NCBI RefSeq assembly: GCF_035046485.1
Contig: NC_085137.1
Location: forward strand, 339,750,505-339,814,504
Origin: Aedes albopictus
Taxonomy: Eukaryota > Arthropoda > Insecta > Diptera > Culicidae
DNA: 64,000 bases
Direction of reading: 5' to 3'
Positions 53,691-64,000 of this stretch are shown here, in pieces. A program made the translations under genes and the position numbers. The first letter of the stretch is position 1. Every line of letters begins with the position of its first letter. The notes under the pieces were generated by a model, which was not told the origin of the DNA, ran no database searches, and saw nothing but the letters and a program-made list of their open reading frames with translations.

Positions 53691-54290
53691 CTACACGCAG
53701 AAAAAAACTATGTTAAAATCAAACACATTTGAGGTAAATTCAAATAAATTGTCAATTTGTTCAGGCCACAAAAATAAAACTGTTTGGAGCAAATCAAACG
53801 TCACATTTGAAGCAAATGCAATCCATGTTTGAAACAAAAATGCATCTTCTGATAGATTATGTTAGAAATAAATATTTTTGTTTTTTTTTGTGGAATACGG
53901 AAATATTTGTTTACCCTTTAAACTTAAAAAGTTTGAAGGAAGGAAAATCGCTGGAAAAACCCATCTCGCGTGTTGTACTATCAATGCCAACATCATGTAT
54001 ACATCTATTAGATAAAATACGCTCCCAAAAACAACGGAATTTCGTAGAGACTTTCGGTGAACCTTCCCTTTTTTTGCAGGAGGAAATCTTGTTTGATGTT
54101 GCAACTGGAACTTGTGAGTTTTGTTTATATTCTCGGCGGCGAAAGGGGGGCTCCTCAATGGGTATTGTCGAAATAAATGTGTAATTGAGTTAGTTTTAAA
54201 AATTAAAATTTTGGTTTTAAACATTGTATCAGTTTATCGAATAAACATATATATTTTTGTTTCAAACGAACGAAATTTGTCTCCGTGTAG
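53691..54290. mobile_element. 600-bp MITE, CTACACGCAGA ends
   Basis: CTACACGCAGAAAAAAAC at the left, TTTGTCTCCGTGTAG at the right; GTTTGAAACAAA-like motifs lie inside both ends. A 125-codon frame inside (53807-54184) has no recognisable domain. Terminal sequence is similar in style to the CCTACACAGA MITE at 32.7 kb. Confidence 0.65.
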
Positions 54291-55500
54291 CAGTGTCCTC
54301 CTAGAGACCCTGCAAAACTCTATAGAACAGTTTTTCGCGCTAAAACCTCACTCCGTTTTATGTTTTCCTCATACGGTTGGCAACAAAGCCAACCCGTCTT
54401 GATGCAACAGCAGCTATTTGGCGCTCGTTCTAGGTATGTAGATGCAAACCGGATTTACTCCATCTGAATAACACCAGCAAGCGCACCCAGCAACGCCCGA
54501 GTATCCAGAAAAGCTTCCCGCCACAACTGAACTGGGGTCGTCCGCCGCAAAGCACGAACACAAAAACAACAACAATTCGTAAACAACAAAGCTCTTGGCA
54601 CACTGCTGTTTTTCCCTTTGGTGCACTGGGTGTGGGTTTACTGGGTTAGAAGATAGATACGGTAGTATGTGGTGGTGTTGTTGCTCAACTTACCAATACT
54701 TGCGAAGGGGTGGGTGTTGTGAACGGTGGAACAAAGAAGGTTAGGTGCCAAGAGAAAGAGAAAGAGACGAACGAGTTTCGTTATGCTTCTTCCATCATTC
54801 TAGCGATGGCACTAACACCGGTGTAGATTGTGGCACAAGGATGAGCAAGTGTTGGTGATGCTTTGCGCTTGAAGCCAGTCGAATGCAGTGGTGTGCGTTG
54901 TTGCAAAACTTGTTTTCTTGGGGTTCAGGCTTCGTCAAGGGGACTTGCTTTCGTGATGTATTCGGGATTGCATGGTTAAGCGCAATGGGTGAGATGAGCG
55001 TGGCTGTACAGGGGGTTCGGGTTAACAACGCCTACGTGAACGCGTGTGTTGCAAGCGTCCAGAGGCGTAAGTTTGATGGAGTCGAATGGGAGTTAAGGTT
55101 TTGACGGGTTGGAATAGCAGTAAACGAAATATTTGACCAAAAATAATGCATACGTTCTTATGGAAGTTGATGATAACAAAACAATTTTCAAGAAAGCGAG
55201 AAAGGATTTGAATTCCTGGTGAAGTGGTCAGCCACTTTTATACAGTCTTGATACAAGTCAAGAACTCAATCGGCTACTTACATGGTTTACCAAACCCCAA
55301 ACCAATCCAGTTAGAAAACTTCATGGTTTATGACTCAATTTCGCAGTGCTACGCCACTGGTGGGCTTCATGTTGAATAAATTTCGTTCAAAGCGGACGAG
55401 CGAAAAAAGGGGCGGCGCTTGCACACAGACGCGCAGCCAATGAGAAGCGTCAGCCGTACATAATGATAGTGCTACGCTGTGTGTTTACGGATCGAGCCCA
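54291..55500. other. Single-copy-looking region upstream of Distal-less
   Basis: No palindromes, LINE or SINE sequence. GC content and CpG are higher than in the flanking repeats. Likely promoter-proximal regulatory DNA of Distal-less by position; no specific site is claimed. Confidence 0.4.
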
Positions 55501-57579
55501 ACTGTGTTCGGGTCGTTCCCAAGTGTGCTCACAGTCACTAGTCTTTAACGCACTTTGTTCGTGGTTGGTCGCGCAACGAGCGTTGCTTTTTTAATAATTC
55601 CCTTGGCGCAAATCGCGGACGTCGGTCGACGTGACGCACCAAAAGGGACGACGACAAACGACGACGGTCGAGGAGAGGAAGATAACGAGTAATAATAATC
55701 ATATCGTCGGCGGTTTTTTTTTCGATCCAGCGAGGAAAAGAGAGCGAGAGTGAGTGAGTGGATGAAGAGACCCCACTAATCACAAAAAGAGGAAAGAATC
55801 AGTCCGTACACACAATTTTTCATGTTATTAATGAAAATAGTATTAAACATTAAGCATAATAAAAAGTACGAAACGGATCGATCAAACGACGAGAGAAGTG
55901 CAGAAAACATAAAATAGGCAGAAACATAAATACATACATCTCGACTTCTAGATTACATACAATTTGGAAAACTAATATTATATGCCATTAAAAATCTTGG
56001 CGATTCACTTCGGAATTGTTTTCGATTATATCATTACGGGCACGGAAGATATGTAATTTGGACACTCTCGCCAAGTTTTCTGGGGATCATCGGTTTTGCC
56101 CGGGCGTGACAATTAGTGACAATTGTTTTCCCTGGTCGTCGTCGGCGGAGATCCAGCTGGAGGAAGAAAGCTGCCACACTCAATCGCACCCATAATAATA
56201 ATCATAATAATCAATTGTGTGATAGCTGCGATTAGTAGTGATCGTTTACGCGCGCGCCCGGCTCTAGTTTTTTGTTGATTTGGAGTGTGGTTGTATGAGT
56301 GTGCTAAACGATAATTTTCCCGATTACGTGAAGACAGTGTCAAAACAGTAATTAGTTTAAATTGAAGCGATAAATTAGTGATGTTTATGTGCAGTTTTTA
56401 CCTCATCGCCCGAGTCGGTAGTTGTGCCCGCCGTCTACTATCAACCCGGTACTCTACTCTGTCCTAGTCGGGAGACCCGTCGTGGAACTGACGGAACAGT
56501 TGACCACGTGATTGTGATTGTGACCTATCATTACCGAAAATTAGGATTAGTGTAATTATTCCTCGGACGGACCTCGGGTTACTACTACTCTACGCTTTTA
56601 TGAATGAAACCGGCGCTCATGAATGAAAATTGATTTTAATTATAACAACACAATCGCCCCTCGTCCCCGCGGCCTTAAGTGACTTCAGTGAATTACTCCA
56701 TTTGTAGAAGAATCAATTATGAGCCGCCAGAGCCGTCGAAAGTCGTGATCATTGAAGTGAGTGGAATCACGGCGGCTTATATCCCTTCACCCTCCATCAT
56801 TGTGTTCCTTATCAATTAGTTTACGTTGTGATACACATTAATCATTTTTATTCACCGTCGGGATCCCTGTGTCAACCAAGAAGATCATCCTGTTGACACA
56901 TTAGCGCCTCTTTTCGGGCACTCAAAATCAAATCATCACCTCCCGCCGTTGCGAAGGATCATCAACGGGCGAGAAGCGACGGCAGTGCAGTGCAGTGCGT
57001 TCAACAAAAAGAGCAGGAACAGAACACAAGACCTCAGCAGGGAGTCCACTTCGGTCCGAGAACCCCAGGAAGTGTGTGAAAACATCAACATCAATCGGTG
57101 GTGAAAGAGAAGAACCCAGAAAATACGCACCAACAAGAAAATAAAACACAACAGGGATAGAGAACAACCCAGCGGTAGTCTGGGCCCGAATTAGTGAGTG
57201 AAAGAAGAGAATCCGAGAAACACGCATGATCAGCGCCCGAAAGATCCCGGCTTAGGTTGCGCGCGTTCAGTGAGTGTGCCGTTGAAAGAAATAGTGATCG
57301 ACCTAAGTGAGCAACTAGCAACGAATTCGTGGTGTTCGAGAAACACAAACAAGTGTGATTCGGGCAAAGGAAAGTGTCGCGCGTGCAATTCACAGCGTTC
57401 CGTAGGCTGCGGAACCTGTGACAACTACCCGGCCAGTGAGTGACTAGTGCGCGGCCTCCCATCTCCTCAACGGCATTACGATTCATTTCGAAAAAGTGGC
57501 CTCCATCGGCGGCAACACGCTCAACTTTACGGATCTGGGGAGCCCTTACGAGGGCCCCCCTAGTACGCCGCAGTCCGGG
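55500..57579 (+). other. Dll: Probable 5' leader/promoter region of Distal-less
   Basis: About 2 kb free of transposons directly upstream of the Dll start codon. It contains GTGAGTGA/AAGTGA-rich, CpG-containing sequence typical of long 5' leaders of developmental genes, and many short upstream ATGs and stops. The transcription start is not determined; no TATA box plus initiator pair was convincing. The frame of Dll stays open upstream to a TAG at 57445-57447 without an ATG. Confidence 0.4.
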
Positions 57580-57683
57580 ATGGACGCCCCGGAAGCCCCG
57601 CACACGCCAAAGTACATCGACGGCGGAGCGACGGGAGCGACCGCGCCCGGCAAGTCCGCCTTCGTCGAGCTGCAGCAGCATGG
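57580..57683 (+). CDS. Dll: Distal-less homeobox protein, first coding exon
   Basis: Encodes MDAPEAPHTPKYIDGG, then ATGATAPGKSAFVELQQHG. This is the conserved N-terminus of insect Distal-less (Drosophila starts MDAPDAPHTPKYMDGG and also has GKSAFVELQQH). Dll is a nuclear homeodomain transcription factor required for distal limb, antenna and mouthpart formation. ATG at 57580 has a good context (GGG before, G after). The exon ends before GTTAGTG at 57684, giving 34 codons plus two bases. The homeodomain exons lie beyond the window. A 196-codon frame on the opposite strand is a shadow. Confidence 0.93.
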
Positions 57684-57932
57684 GTTAGTGTCTATGAATG
57701 GGTTTGTGTGCTGGTTTTTAGTGTTAAGTTTGAATAATGATCGGCGGAATCTAGACGAAAAACAAAAAAATCGAAGCTTTTGTCTCCCAAGTTTGAAAAG
57801 TTCATGATTATAAGTTACTACACGTTATCGATCAGCTGAATGAAATATAAAATTTCGGTTTTTCGAGTTTTAAATCAATCCTGGAACAAAATTCGAAATT
57901 CAGGCTCTGTGTTGAATGTGAATTAAAATGTA

Positions 57933-58154
57933 CAGGGTAGCGAGCCACTTGAGCAGTGGCCGGTATTTTGGGCAATTTTCGCTATAGCTCAGTCAATTCC
58001 AAACCAATTGACTTGAAATTTTGTACACGGCTAGATACTATACGTATCTCACCGCGTTCCAAAAAATGTGTAAATTGATTCAAAATTGGCTGAATTATAG
58101 CGTAAAAGTGCCCAAAATATGAGCAATGCCGAGATGATTCAACTTCCCTACTTG
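57933..58154. mobile_element. ~220-bp MITE in Dll intron, copy 1
   Basis: CAGGGTAGCGAGCCACTTGA at the left, CAACTTCCCTACTTG at the right. Interior motifs CCAATTGACTTGAAATTT and TACTATACGTATCTCACCGC are shared with 58595-58820. Confidence 0.7.
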
Positions 58155-58404
58155 AGTGATCAGCTAGCTCGAAACTCGTAAGGTTATCACCCTAAAATAT
58201 TCGAAGCTTTTCGAACTATTACTTTTGATTCATTTTAATCCTTGAAATAGGGCCCTAGTTGGCAAATTTTGGTGTCTTCATTCTAACATGGTGTTCTGAC
58301 AATAGAATGCTAATTGGAATACCGTCGCTAAATTCAATCGAAGTTAATATTTCTAAACTTAGATATGGAATCGATAAAAATAATTCCACGATCGATACCA
58401 AACA

Positions 58405-58558
58405 CAGCTAGTCGCGTTCGGTAATGGTTTTTTACCGAAATTTTTGTAAAAATTACCAAATTTCGGTAAAATGTTATCGTTTATCTGTCAAATTTTAACG
58501 AAGTTCGGTTGAGATTTCGGTAAAATGTTACCGAAGTCGGTGATTTTCTCTAAGTGTG
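58405..58558. mobile_element. ACCGAA-rich MITE end, family of 10091-10313
   Basis: Repeated TTCGGTAA/TTACCGAA motifs and an AAGTGTG terminus at 58552-58558. The left border is unclear, so it may be truncated. Confidence 0.6.
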
Positions 58559-58594
58559 AAGGTACTGCTGATTATACCTACAAGATCAAAGCAC

Positions 58595-58820
58595 TTAGGG
58601 TTCCGAACCACTTGGGAAGTGGCTGCTATTTTGGACACTTTTTTGCTATAACAAAGTCTATTTCAAAACAATTGACTTGGATTTCGGTATACGCGGCAAG
58701 ATATTATACGTATCTCACCGCGAACCAAAAATAATATTATTTGAATCAACATTGACTGATTAATAGCAGAAAAATGAGCAAAATGGAAGCCCTGTCGAGA
58801 TGGTTGCACTTCCCTACATG
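58595..58820. mobile_element. ~225-bp MITE in Dll intron, copy 2
   Basis: Same orientation as copy 1: TTAGGGTTCCGAACCACTTG, CAATTGACTTGGATTTCGGT, ATACGTATCTCACCGCG and TTGCACTTCCCTACATG. Roughly two thirds identical by eye. Confidence 0.7.
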
Positions 58821-59219
58821 ATATCTTTGAATACCGCCGGAAATCAGTCCGGGCAACTAGTCGAATACCTTAATGACCCCGCTATTTGATAGTGATATTC
58901 GTTGCATGACGTGCGAAGGAAATGCCTCAAAAAGTGAAATATTTCCACTCGTTTAAACGAGATTTCAACCCTTGATTGGTTGACCTACGGCTTTATTCCT
59001 TTTCCGAAGGAAAACTTCTGTTATGATGAGTTGGAAATGTGACTCGATTCTAGGTCTTCGGCGTGAAAGGTTTCAGGACATAGAACACATAAGAACGATT
59101 TGGATATTGAATTTATTTTTCGGCTATCTATAATTCCAAAAAGCTATATCGCGCATATGTAATACAATGTAACAATATGTTGGATTTAATGTTTTTTTTT
59201 TATTAATTGATATTTCAAT

Positions 59220-59495
59220 ATCCACGGTGTATCGGTTATTGACGTTATTCGTTCCTGATACAATCGTGGATATCCAGAGATTTTCGGTCTCTATAACAAC
59301 TTTCATCTTATCAACATTCATTCCCATCATCAGTGGCTGTAAGGACATGGCCGGTATCGTTATTGACCATTTTATGGTCAGGAGTTCTCGAACTACGTAC
59401 ATTGAGAATGGTTAGCTAGTCCTTAGCTCCATTCATTGGTTCACAGTGCATTTTTTTAGTTGTTCCGGTCAATCATTGAGTAGCAGCTACGAACG
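59220..59495 (+). repeat. Dispersed repeat, copy B
   Basis: Shares TTGAGAATGGTTAGCTAGTC and flanking blocks with 49978-50215, same orientation. Confidence 0.7.
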
Positions 59496-60034
59496 AATTA
59501 AATGCATTGGCTACTTTTCTATTCTCCGCATCGACCAATGTGACGCTTTGCGTGAAAAATCGCAAAAGTTTTGTATGGCGAAAAGCATCTAAAGGTGAAT
59601 TTCTCGCAGTGGAACACATTTTTCGAAAAACATATTTGGTAGTGATTGTGCGTAATGGTGACCCGCTTTGGTGGCTACCAATTATTTTTTCGGAAAAAGC
59701 TTTTTATTCCGAGAAATTTCAAGATGGACGCTTTTTGCCATACAAAATAAAATGATTATACTCCTGCTGGCAACTGTGAACGTACCCCATGCATCCCATG
59801 CCATCCATTGAGCGGTCATCTATATTCATGCTCATGCTAAAATCCACGTTGTATCGACGTAGAGGTATTTACGTGTTGTTTTAATTTTTTATCCGTTCGA
59901 GCAAACATTTTAAAAATCCATTGAGAAACATTTGAGTTGACATGTTTCAATGGACTTCAATAATTTTGGCCCCAAAATTGGATCAAAAAGTGACCTTTAC
60001 GTCAATTCATCGTGAATTCTTAGCTTCAACCATT

Positions 60035-60736
60035 GCACAGTGGGAAAAAAGGTATAAAACGCGAATAAATTCAATATCTTTGCTCGGAATGGATGGAATC
60101 GAATGAATTTTTAACACACACTGCAAAAATCTCTATAGTTTCAGATAAGGAGGGTGTCATTCGCCGCACGATGCTGGAAATCAGTGTATTGAGCTCGTTT
60201 TACCCCGCGCTCTCTCTCTCTCTCACACATTTTTGAGAAAATCCTCATCTATTCCCGACTGGGGTGCAAAATAAATGGTTTATTTAACTCGTGTTTGTGT
60301 AGAAACTTCCATAGTATCGAAAATTTGACATAAGATTGGTCCTTCTCTTGCCGATTGCGTTCCACTACGGGCGAAGATGCATGTGAAAGTTTAAAGAAAT
60401 AGAGGATATCGGGGTTATTTGAAGATATTCCAATTTTTAATGCCGTGCGGTGAGCCAAACCAGCTTCATTTGATACTACGGTAGTTTTACACAAACACGA
60501 ATTAAATAAATCATTTATTTTGCACTCCAGGATTTTTCCAAAAAGGCGAAAAGGAGAGAGTGTGGGTTAAAACGGGCCCGATACACTGATTTCCAGCATT
60601 GTGCGGCGAATGACGTCCTCCTTTTCTGAAACTGTAGAGATTTTTGCAGTTTGTGTCAAAATTTCATTCGAATCCATCCACTCCGAGCAGAGATATTGAA
60701 TTTATTCGCGTTTTATACCTATTTTTCCCATTGTGC
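60035..60736. mobile_element. 700-bp foldback MITE in Dll intron
   Basis: GCACAGTGGGAAAAAAGGTA at the left and its complement at the right; arms of about 280 bp pair almost throughout (GCGAATAAATTCAATATCT, TCATTCGCCGCACGATGCTG, ATTTAACTCGTGTTTGTGTA). ATT flanks both ends. No coding capacity. Confidence 0.8.
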
Positions 60737-60837
60737 ATTGTAACATTGCCAAATGTCAAAAGCATTTTGCTTCAATTTCTGCCAGTGCCTGAGGCGTATT
60801 TTCAGGGGGATTCCTGGAGATTTTTGTAGAATAATAA

Positions 60838-60925
60838 GACTCAATATAGAGTGCTCATAAAACAGTAGCCTGTGAAGCGAGCTTTGTCCCAATATGGACG
60901 TTATGCCAAAAAGAAGGGAAGAAAA
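60838..60925 (+). mobile_element. Feilai-like SINE, 3' tail
   Basis: AGTGCTCATAAAACAGTAGC, GTGAAGCGAGCTTTGTCCCA and TATGGACGTTATGCCAAAAA correspond to the body end of the SINE at 32.13-32.3 kb, opposite orientation. Confidence 0.65.
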
Positions 60926-61276
60926 GTTAACATATCGGCCGTTTTCGGAAAAGAAATTCCTGCGGAATTTCACAAGGATTTTTTGTAACATTTTAGGGGT
61001 TTACTCAAATTAAAAAAAACCGAAATTACAAGAAGAATTTACATCTCAGTAGATTTTATAGACTTTGTAGATTAAGTTCCAGAGGACATCAGGGAAATAT
61101 TACCTAGATCTCCACGATTTAGGGACCCTCAATATTAAAAAAAATCAAAATTTGAAACAATACTATGACACATATTGCCTATTTTACTGGCATTTTTCCA
61201 GATTTGCAGGTATGTCTGAAACATACTAGAAAAACTTGTAATTAGAAGGCATGAAATGTTACTAATTGACAAATTG

Positions 61277-61346
61277 AGAGATGTGGGATTCGAACCCACG
61301 CTCCGTATTCGCTAGACCGGCGATTTAACCAACTAAGCCACAGAGC
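61277..61346 (-). pseudogene. tRNA-like relic
   Basis: The minus strand has GTGGCTTAGTTGGTTAAATC (A-box/D-arm) and GTGGGTTCGAATCCCACAT (perfect T-arm). The acceptor ends (GCTCTGT against the 3' side) do not pair and the anticodon stem is broken, so it is a tRNA pseudogene or a tRNA-derived SINE head rather than a working tRNA. Confidence 0.65.
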
Positions 61347-64000
61347 AAGTAATGATTCTGCTGAATAGAAAGCCAAACTGACTCCGAAGCCTGCTTAGCA
61401 CTGCTATTTCACAAACTCGTCTCTCTTTCGGCTGAGATGCCAATCCGCTACACACTCCTGTTTGTGCCCACTAACTACAAGTGAGAGCGAAGTACTTTTA
61501 TAAAGCCGAGACTGCGAGAGTGCGAGAGTAAGTCTGCAATACTGTTTGTTTATTTGTGTATGGAGATTCACGTACCAATTTACAAAATTATTTCTAATTC
61601 TTAAAAACACTCCCAAGAAATTCAAGACTAGATTTATTGTTGAATATGATCTTGGTAAAAATAAGTAGATACGCATTGAACAATAGTCTTAACGTTACTG
61701 TAGATCAGATTGTTTGCTAGCGTAAATCACGACAACTTTTATTCATTTCAATTTTTTATACAAGCTTGTTTTTAATGAAACTATCTCTAAAAATACTGTA
61801 ATAGATAAACAATTGATACACGTTTGCCTTTTTCCCAACATATTAAAGGAATCCTGATTATAAGTTCAAATATATCATGCCTGCTGCACTAACTATCAAA
61901 GTTACCCACATTATCAAAGTTACACTGTTTTAAGGTAGTGATTAAAATTTTTAATTTTCTCTTTTTTGTGCTTTCCTCTATTGTTTTTGGCATTCCATCC
62001 CTTGGTTAAGAGAAAATAATATTTGCATCGGCCCATTCATCTCGAAAAAAGAGACCTTGAAGTTTGTGGCTTCAGAAATCTACATTTGTAAAACCGGTCC
62101 TGATAACGTGTGACGGTTTTTTTTTGATGATTTCTCTGTAAAAAAGAATAAAAAAACAACATTGTAGATGGTAATTTTGTGTTGGAAGTTCTCACTTAAT
62201 ATCTTCTAGTTGTGGAGTAAACTATTGAAAATCCTAGCGTAGTTTAGGCCGAAGACGCGACTGCTCGAGGGTTAAACATGTTAAAATACAAAAGTATTAA
62301 AATTGAAAAGTATAACAAAAAAAAAAATAAATAAATAAAAGCATATATTTTTGCAGTTTTTGACGACATCCCTGAAAATTACTCAATGAATTTCTTAATT
62401 GTAAAGTTATGGGCACAAGACTCGTGTGATTTCTAGTAAAAAGAGGTGATGTAGTTAGGATTTGATTAATTACTGTGTTTTTTCTTGTGCGTTTTTCAAA
62501 GTCATTTAAAATACAGCAGATTTGTTCTGAATATTTACCATAGTTTTTTTTCCTGGAAGTTCTAGGATTTTTTAATTAGCTAAAAGAGTCAGAGATCTTT
62601 TTTGATTTAAATTATTTTTTCTATATTCTCTTTAAGGCTCAAATGAGAATCGTATAATATCCAAAAGTGAAAAAGCACTTTTTTCCAGAATGACAAAAAA
62701 GTGAACAAAACCAGCGTGTCCGATTGTCATAATTGACTAAATAAATAGTCGGACATTCTTATTTTCTTCGATTTGTGGATCATTTTTGGAAAAAGTGCTT
62801 TTTTAGTTCTGGTATATTTGCCATTCTCAATAGAACCTTAAATATTATTGGATGTATTCAATTTATTTCCAAAGACCTATTTCAATAATTTTAAAAGAAA
62901 ATTACCCAGATGATGATCTTCCACACAATGATGCTTTAGGCTCACAATTATTGGATCATGTTTTATTTATTTTCTTCAAAAACTTATGAAGTGTTCAAAA
63001 AACTTCGTCACCGTTAAATTTCTGTTTTTTCATTGTTCATAAGCTCTTCAATTAAAGTTTAAGGGTTCATGCCTTGAACTTGATCAAAAATGTTTTACAT
63101 ATTTTGAAAGTATACTAGCTAGGCAATACACATTTCAAGCTTAATAAAGATTAGAGCACCAAAATGAAAGTTGCAACCCATTATATCCCTGCTACGCTCA
63201 TTTTTTTTAAAAACAATTATCTCGAAATTGTATTTTATAAATATCTGTCACGGGCTTTACGACATCTTTAAAACTAGATGACCAATTTACAAACTTTTAT
63301 TTTTTATTTTTTTTGTATTTTAGATCTCGAGGTTCTGAACGATTCACTTTTTCATGAATAATTGCAAAGTTGGCTTAAAAAATGCCTGACCCACAGGCTT
63401 AAAATCTTCATAATTAAGACACAAAAAAACTTTGTTTTAAATTTTAGCATTTAAACCATTTTTTGGCAAAATACCTAGATTCTTATCAAGAAAAACATTT
63501 TTTTATTTTCAACATTTTAATTTTTAGTTTTGCTGTTCACGACACGAGCCATCGTACTCAGCAAAAGTTCCTTTAAGGGTCTTTCAAAGAAGACGTCTCG
63601 AGGGACTGGCGATAAATTTAATAAAAAATATATTTTTCATAATAAAGCAATGCTATACAACTGTGTTCATAAAAAAAGTTTTCACTGCTTAAAGTACAAC
63701 ATAGCCAACTTTGACATGCTGTATCTGTGTTCTCATATGAGCGTTTGAGCTGAAAATTGGACAGCGAACTAAAAAAAATGGTGAATATTCTTATAACAAA
63801 AACTGAGAATTTTCAAAGCTCATAAAAATAGTTGAACACTATGTAAAATTGTTCAAAATAATAGCAGTGTAAATAAATTGAAATGCAGCCTCCCGAGTAG
63901 GAGGAAAAATCTGATGAATAGCATATTCAGTTATTATTGATTGAATTACTGAATAGCAAAAACTGATATTGGTTTGATTGATATAAGAGGTAAAAGAACA

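Larger units (their letters stand above)
57684..64000 (+). other. Dll: Distal-less intron 1 (partial)
   Basis: Begins with the GTTAGT donor; no second exon is visible before the window ends. It holds several MITEs, a SINE tail, a tRNA-like relic and a (CT)n run (60210-60228), listed separately. From 61.7 kb it is AT-rich and repeat-poor apart from a half TTAA-MITE end near 62262. Large first introns of Dll usually contain enhancers; none is identified here. Confidence 0.8.

Noticed and set aside
53807..54184. 125-codon frame as a gene
   Set aside because: It lies inside a MITE and no domain is recognisable.
57496..57579. GTG at 57496 as the Distal-less start
   Set aside because: Nuclear genes start at ATG; the first in-frame ATG at 57580 matches the conserved Dll N-terminus.
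57091..57681. 196-codon minus-strand ORF opposite Distal-less
   Set aside because: Shadow of GC-rich leader and exon; no conserved domain and wrong strand for Dll.
61277..61346. Functional tRNA gene
   Set aside because: The T-arm is perfect but acceptor and anticodon stems do not pair.

Overview
This 64-kb window is eukaryotic and looks like a culicine mosquito, most likely an Aedes species. The evidence is short GT-AG introns, Feilai-like tRNA-derived SINEs, BEL/Pao and non-LTR retroelements, very many short inverted-repeat elements, and an unmistakable first coding exon of the insect homeobox gene Distal-less. Species identity is inference. Most of the window is transposon-derived; only two host genes can be defended.

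Layout. 1-6.8 kb: a degenerate 12-bp minisatellite, a 138-bp tandem array, MITEs, and about 1.2 kb of single-copy-looking DNA (4.86-6.05 kb). 6.8-15 kb: a decayed LINE on the minus strand (LINE-A) cut open repeatedly. It carries a roughly 4-kb segment bounded by long inverted repeats, which itself contains a short LTR retrotransposon with identical LTRs, and a TTAA-flanked MITE with a 1-kb hAT-type element inside. 15-19 kb: minisatellite patches, MITEs and a foldback whose centre resembles a hammerhead ribozyme. 19.2-23.6 kb: a minus-strand secreted leucine-rich-repeat gene (two exons, clear signal peptide), broken by a frameshift and by a 1.1-kb transposon inserted in its coding exon. 24.4-30.6 kb: three long TA-flanked elements, one containing two further MITEs and another a SINE. 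33.4-46.3 kb: three damaged copies of a second LINE (LINE-B) in +, -, + orientation, a LINE with RNase H (LINE-C), and a decayed BEL/Pao element with two LTRs. 46.3-54.3 kb: SINE, MITEs, tandem repeats and a second copy of the transposon that broke the LRR gene. 54.3-64 kb: the upstream region, probable long 5' leader, first coding exon and part of intron 1 of Distal-less on the plus strand; the intron holds several MITEs but no LINE body.

There is no operon-like organisation. The two host genes are divergent, with about 34 kb of transposon-rich DNA between them. The main value of the window is the transposition record: target-site duplications and restored reading frames allow the order of several insertions to be read directly. 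Coordinates of decayed repeats are approximate, and all element classes are inferred from termini and target sites, not from database matches.
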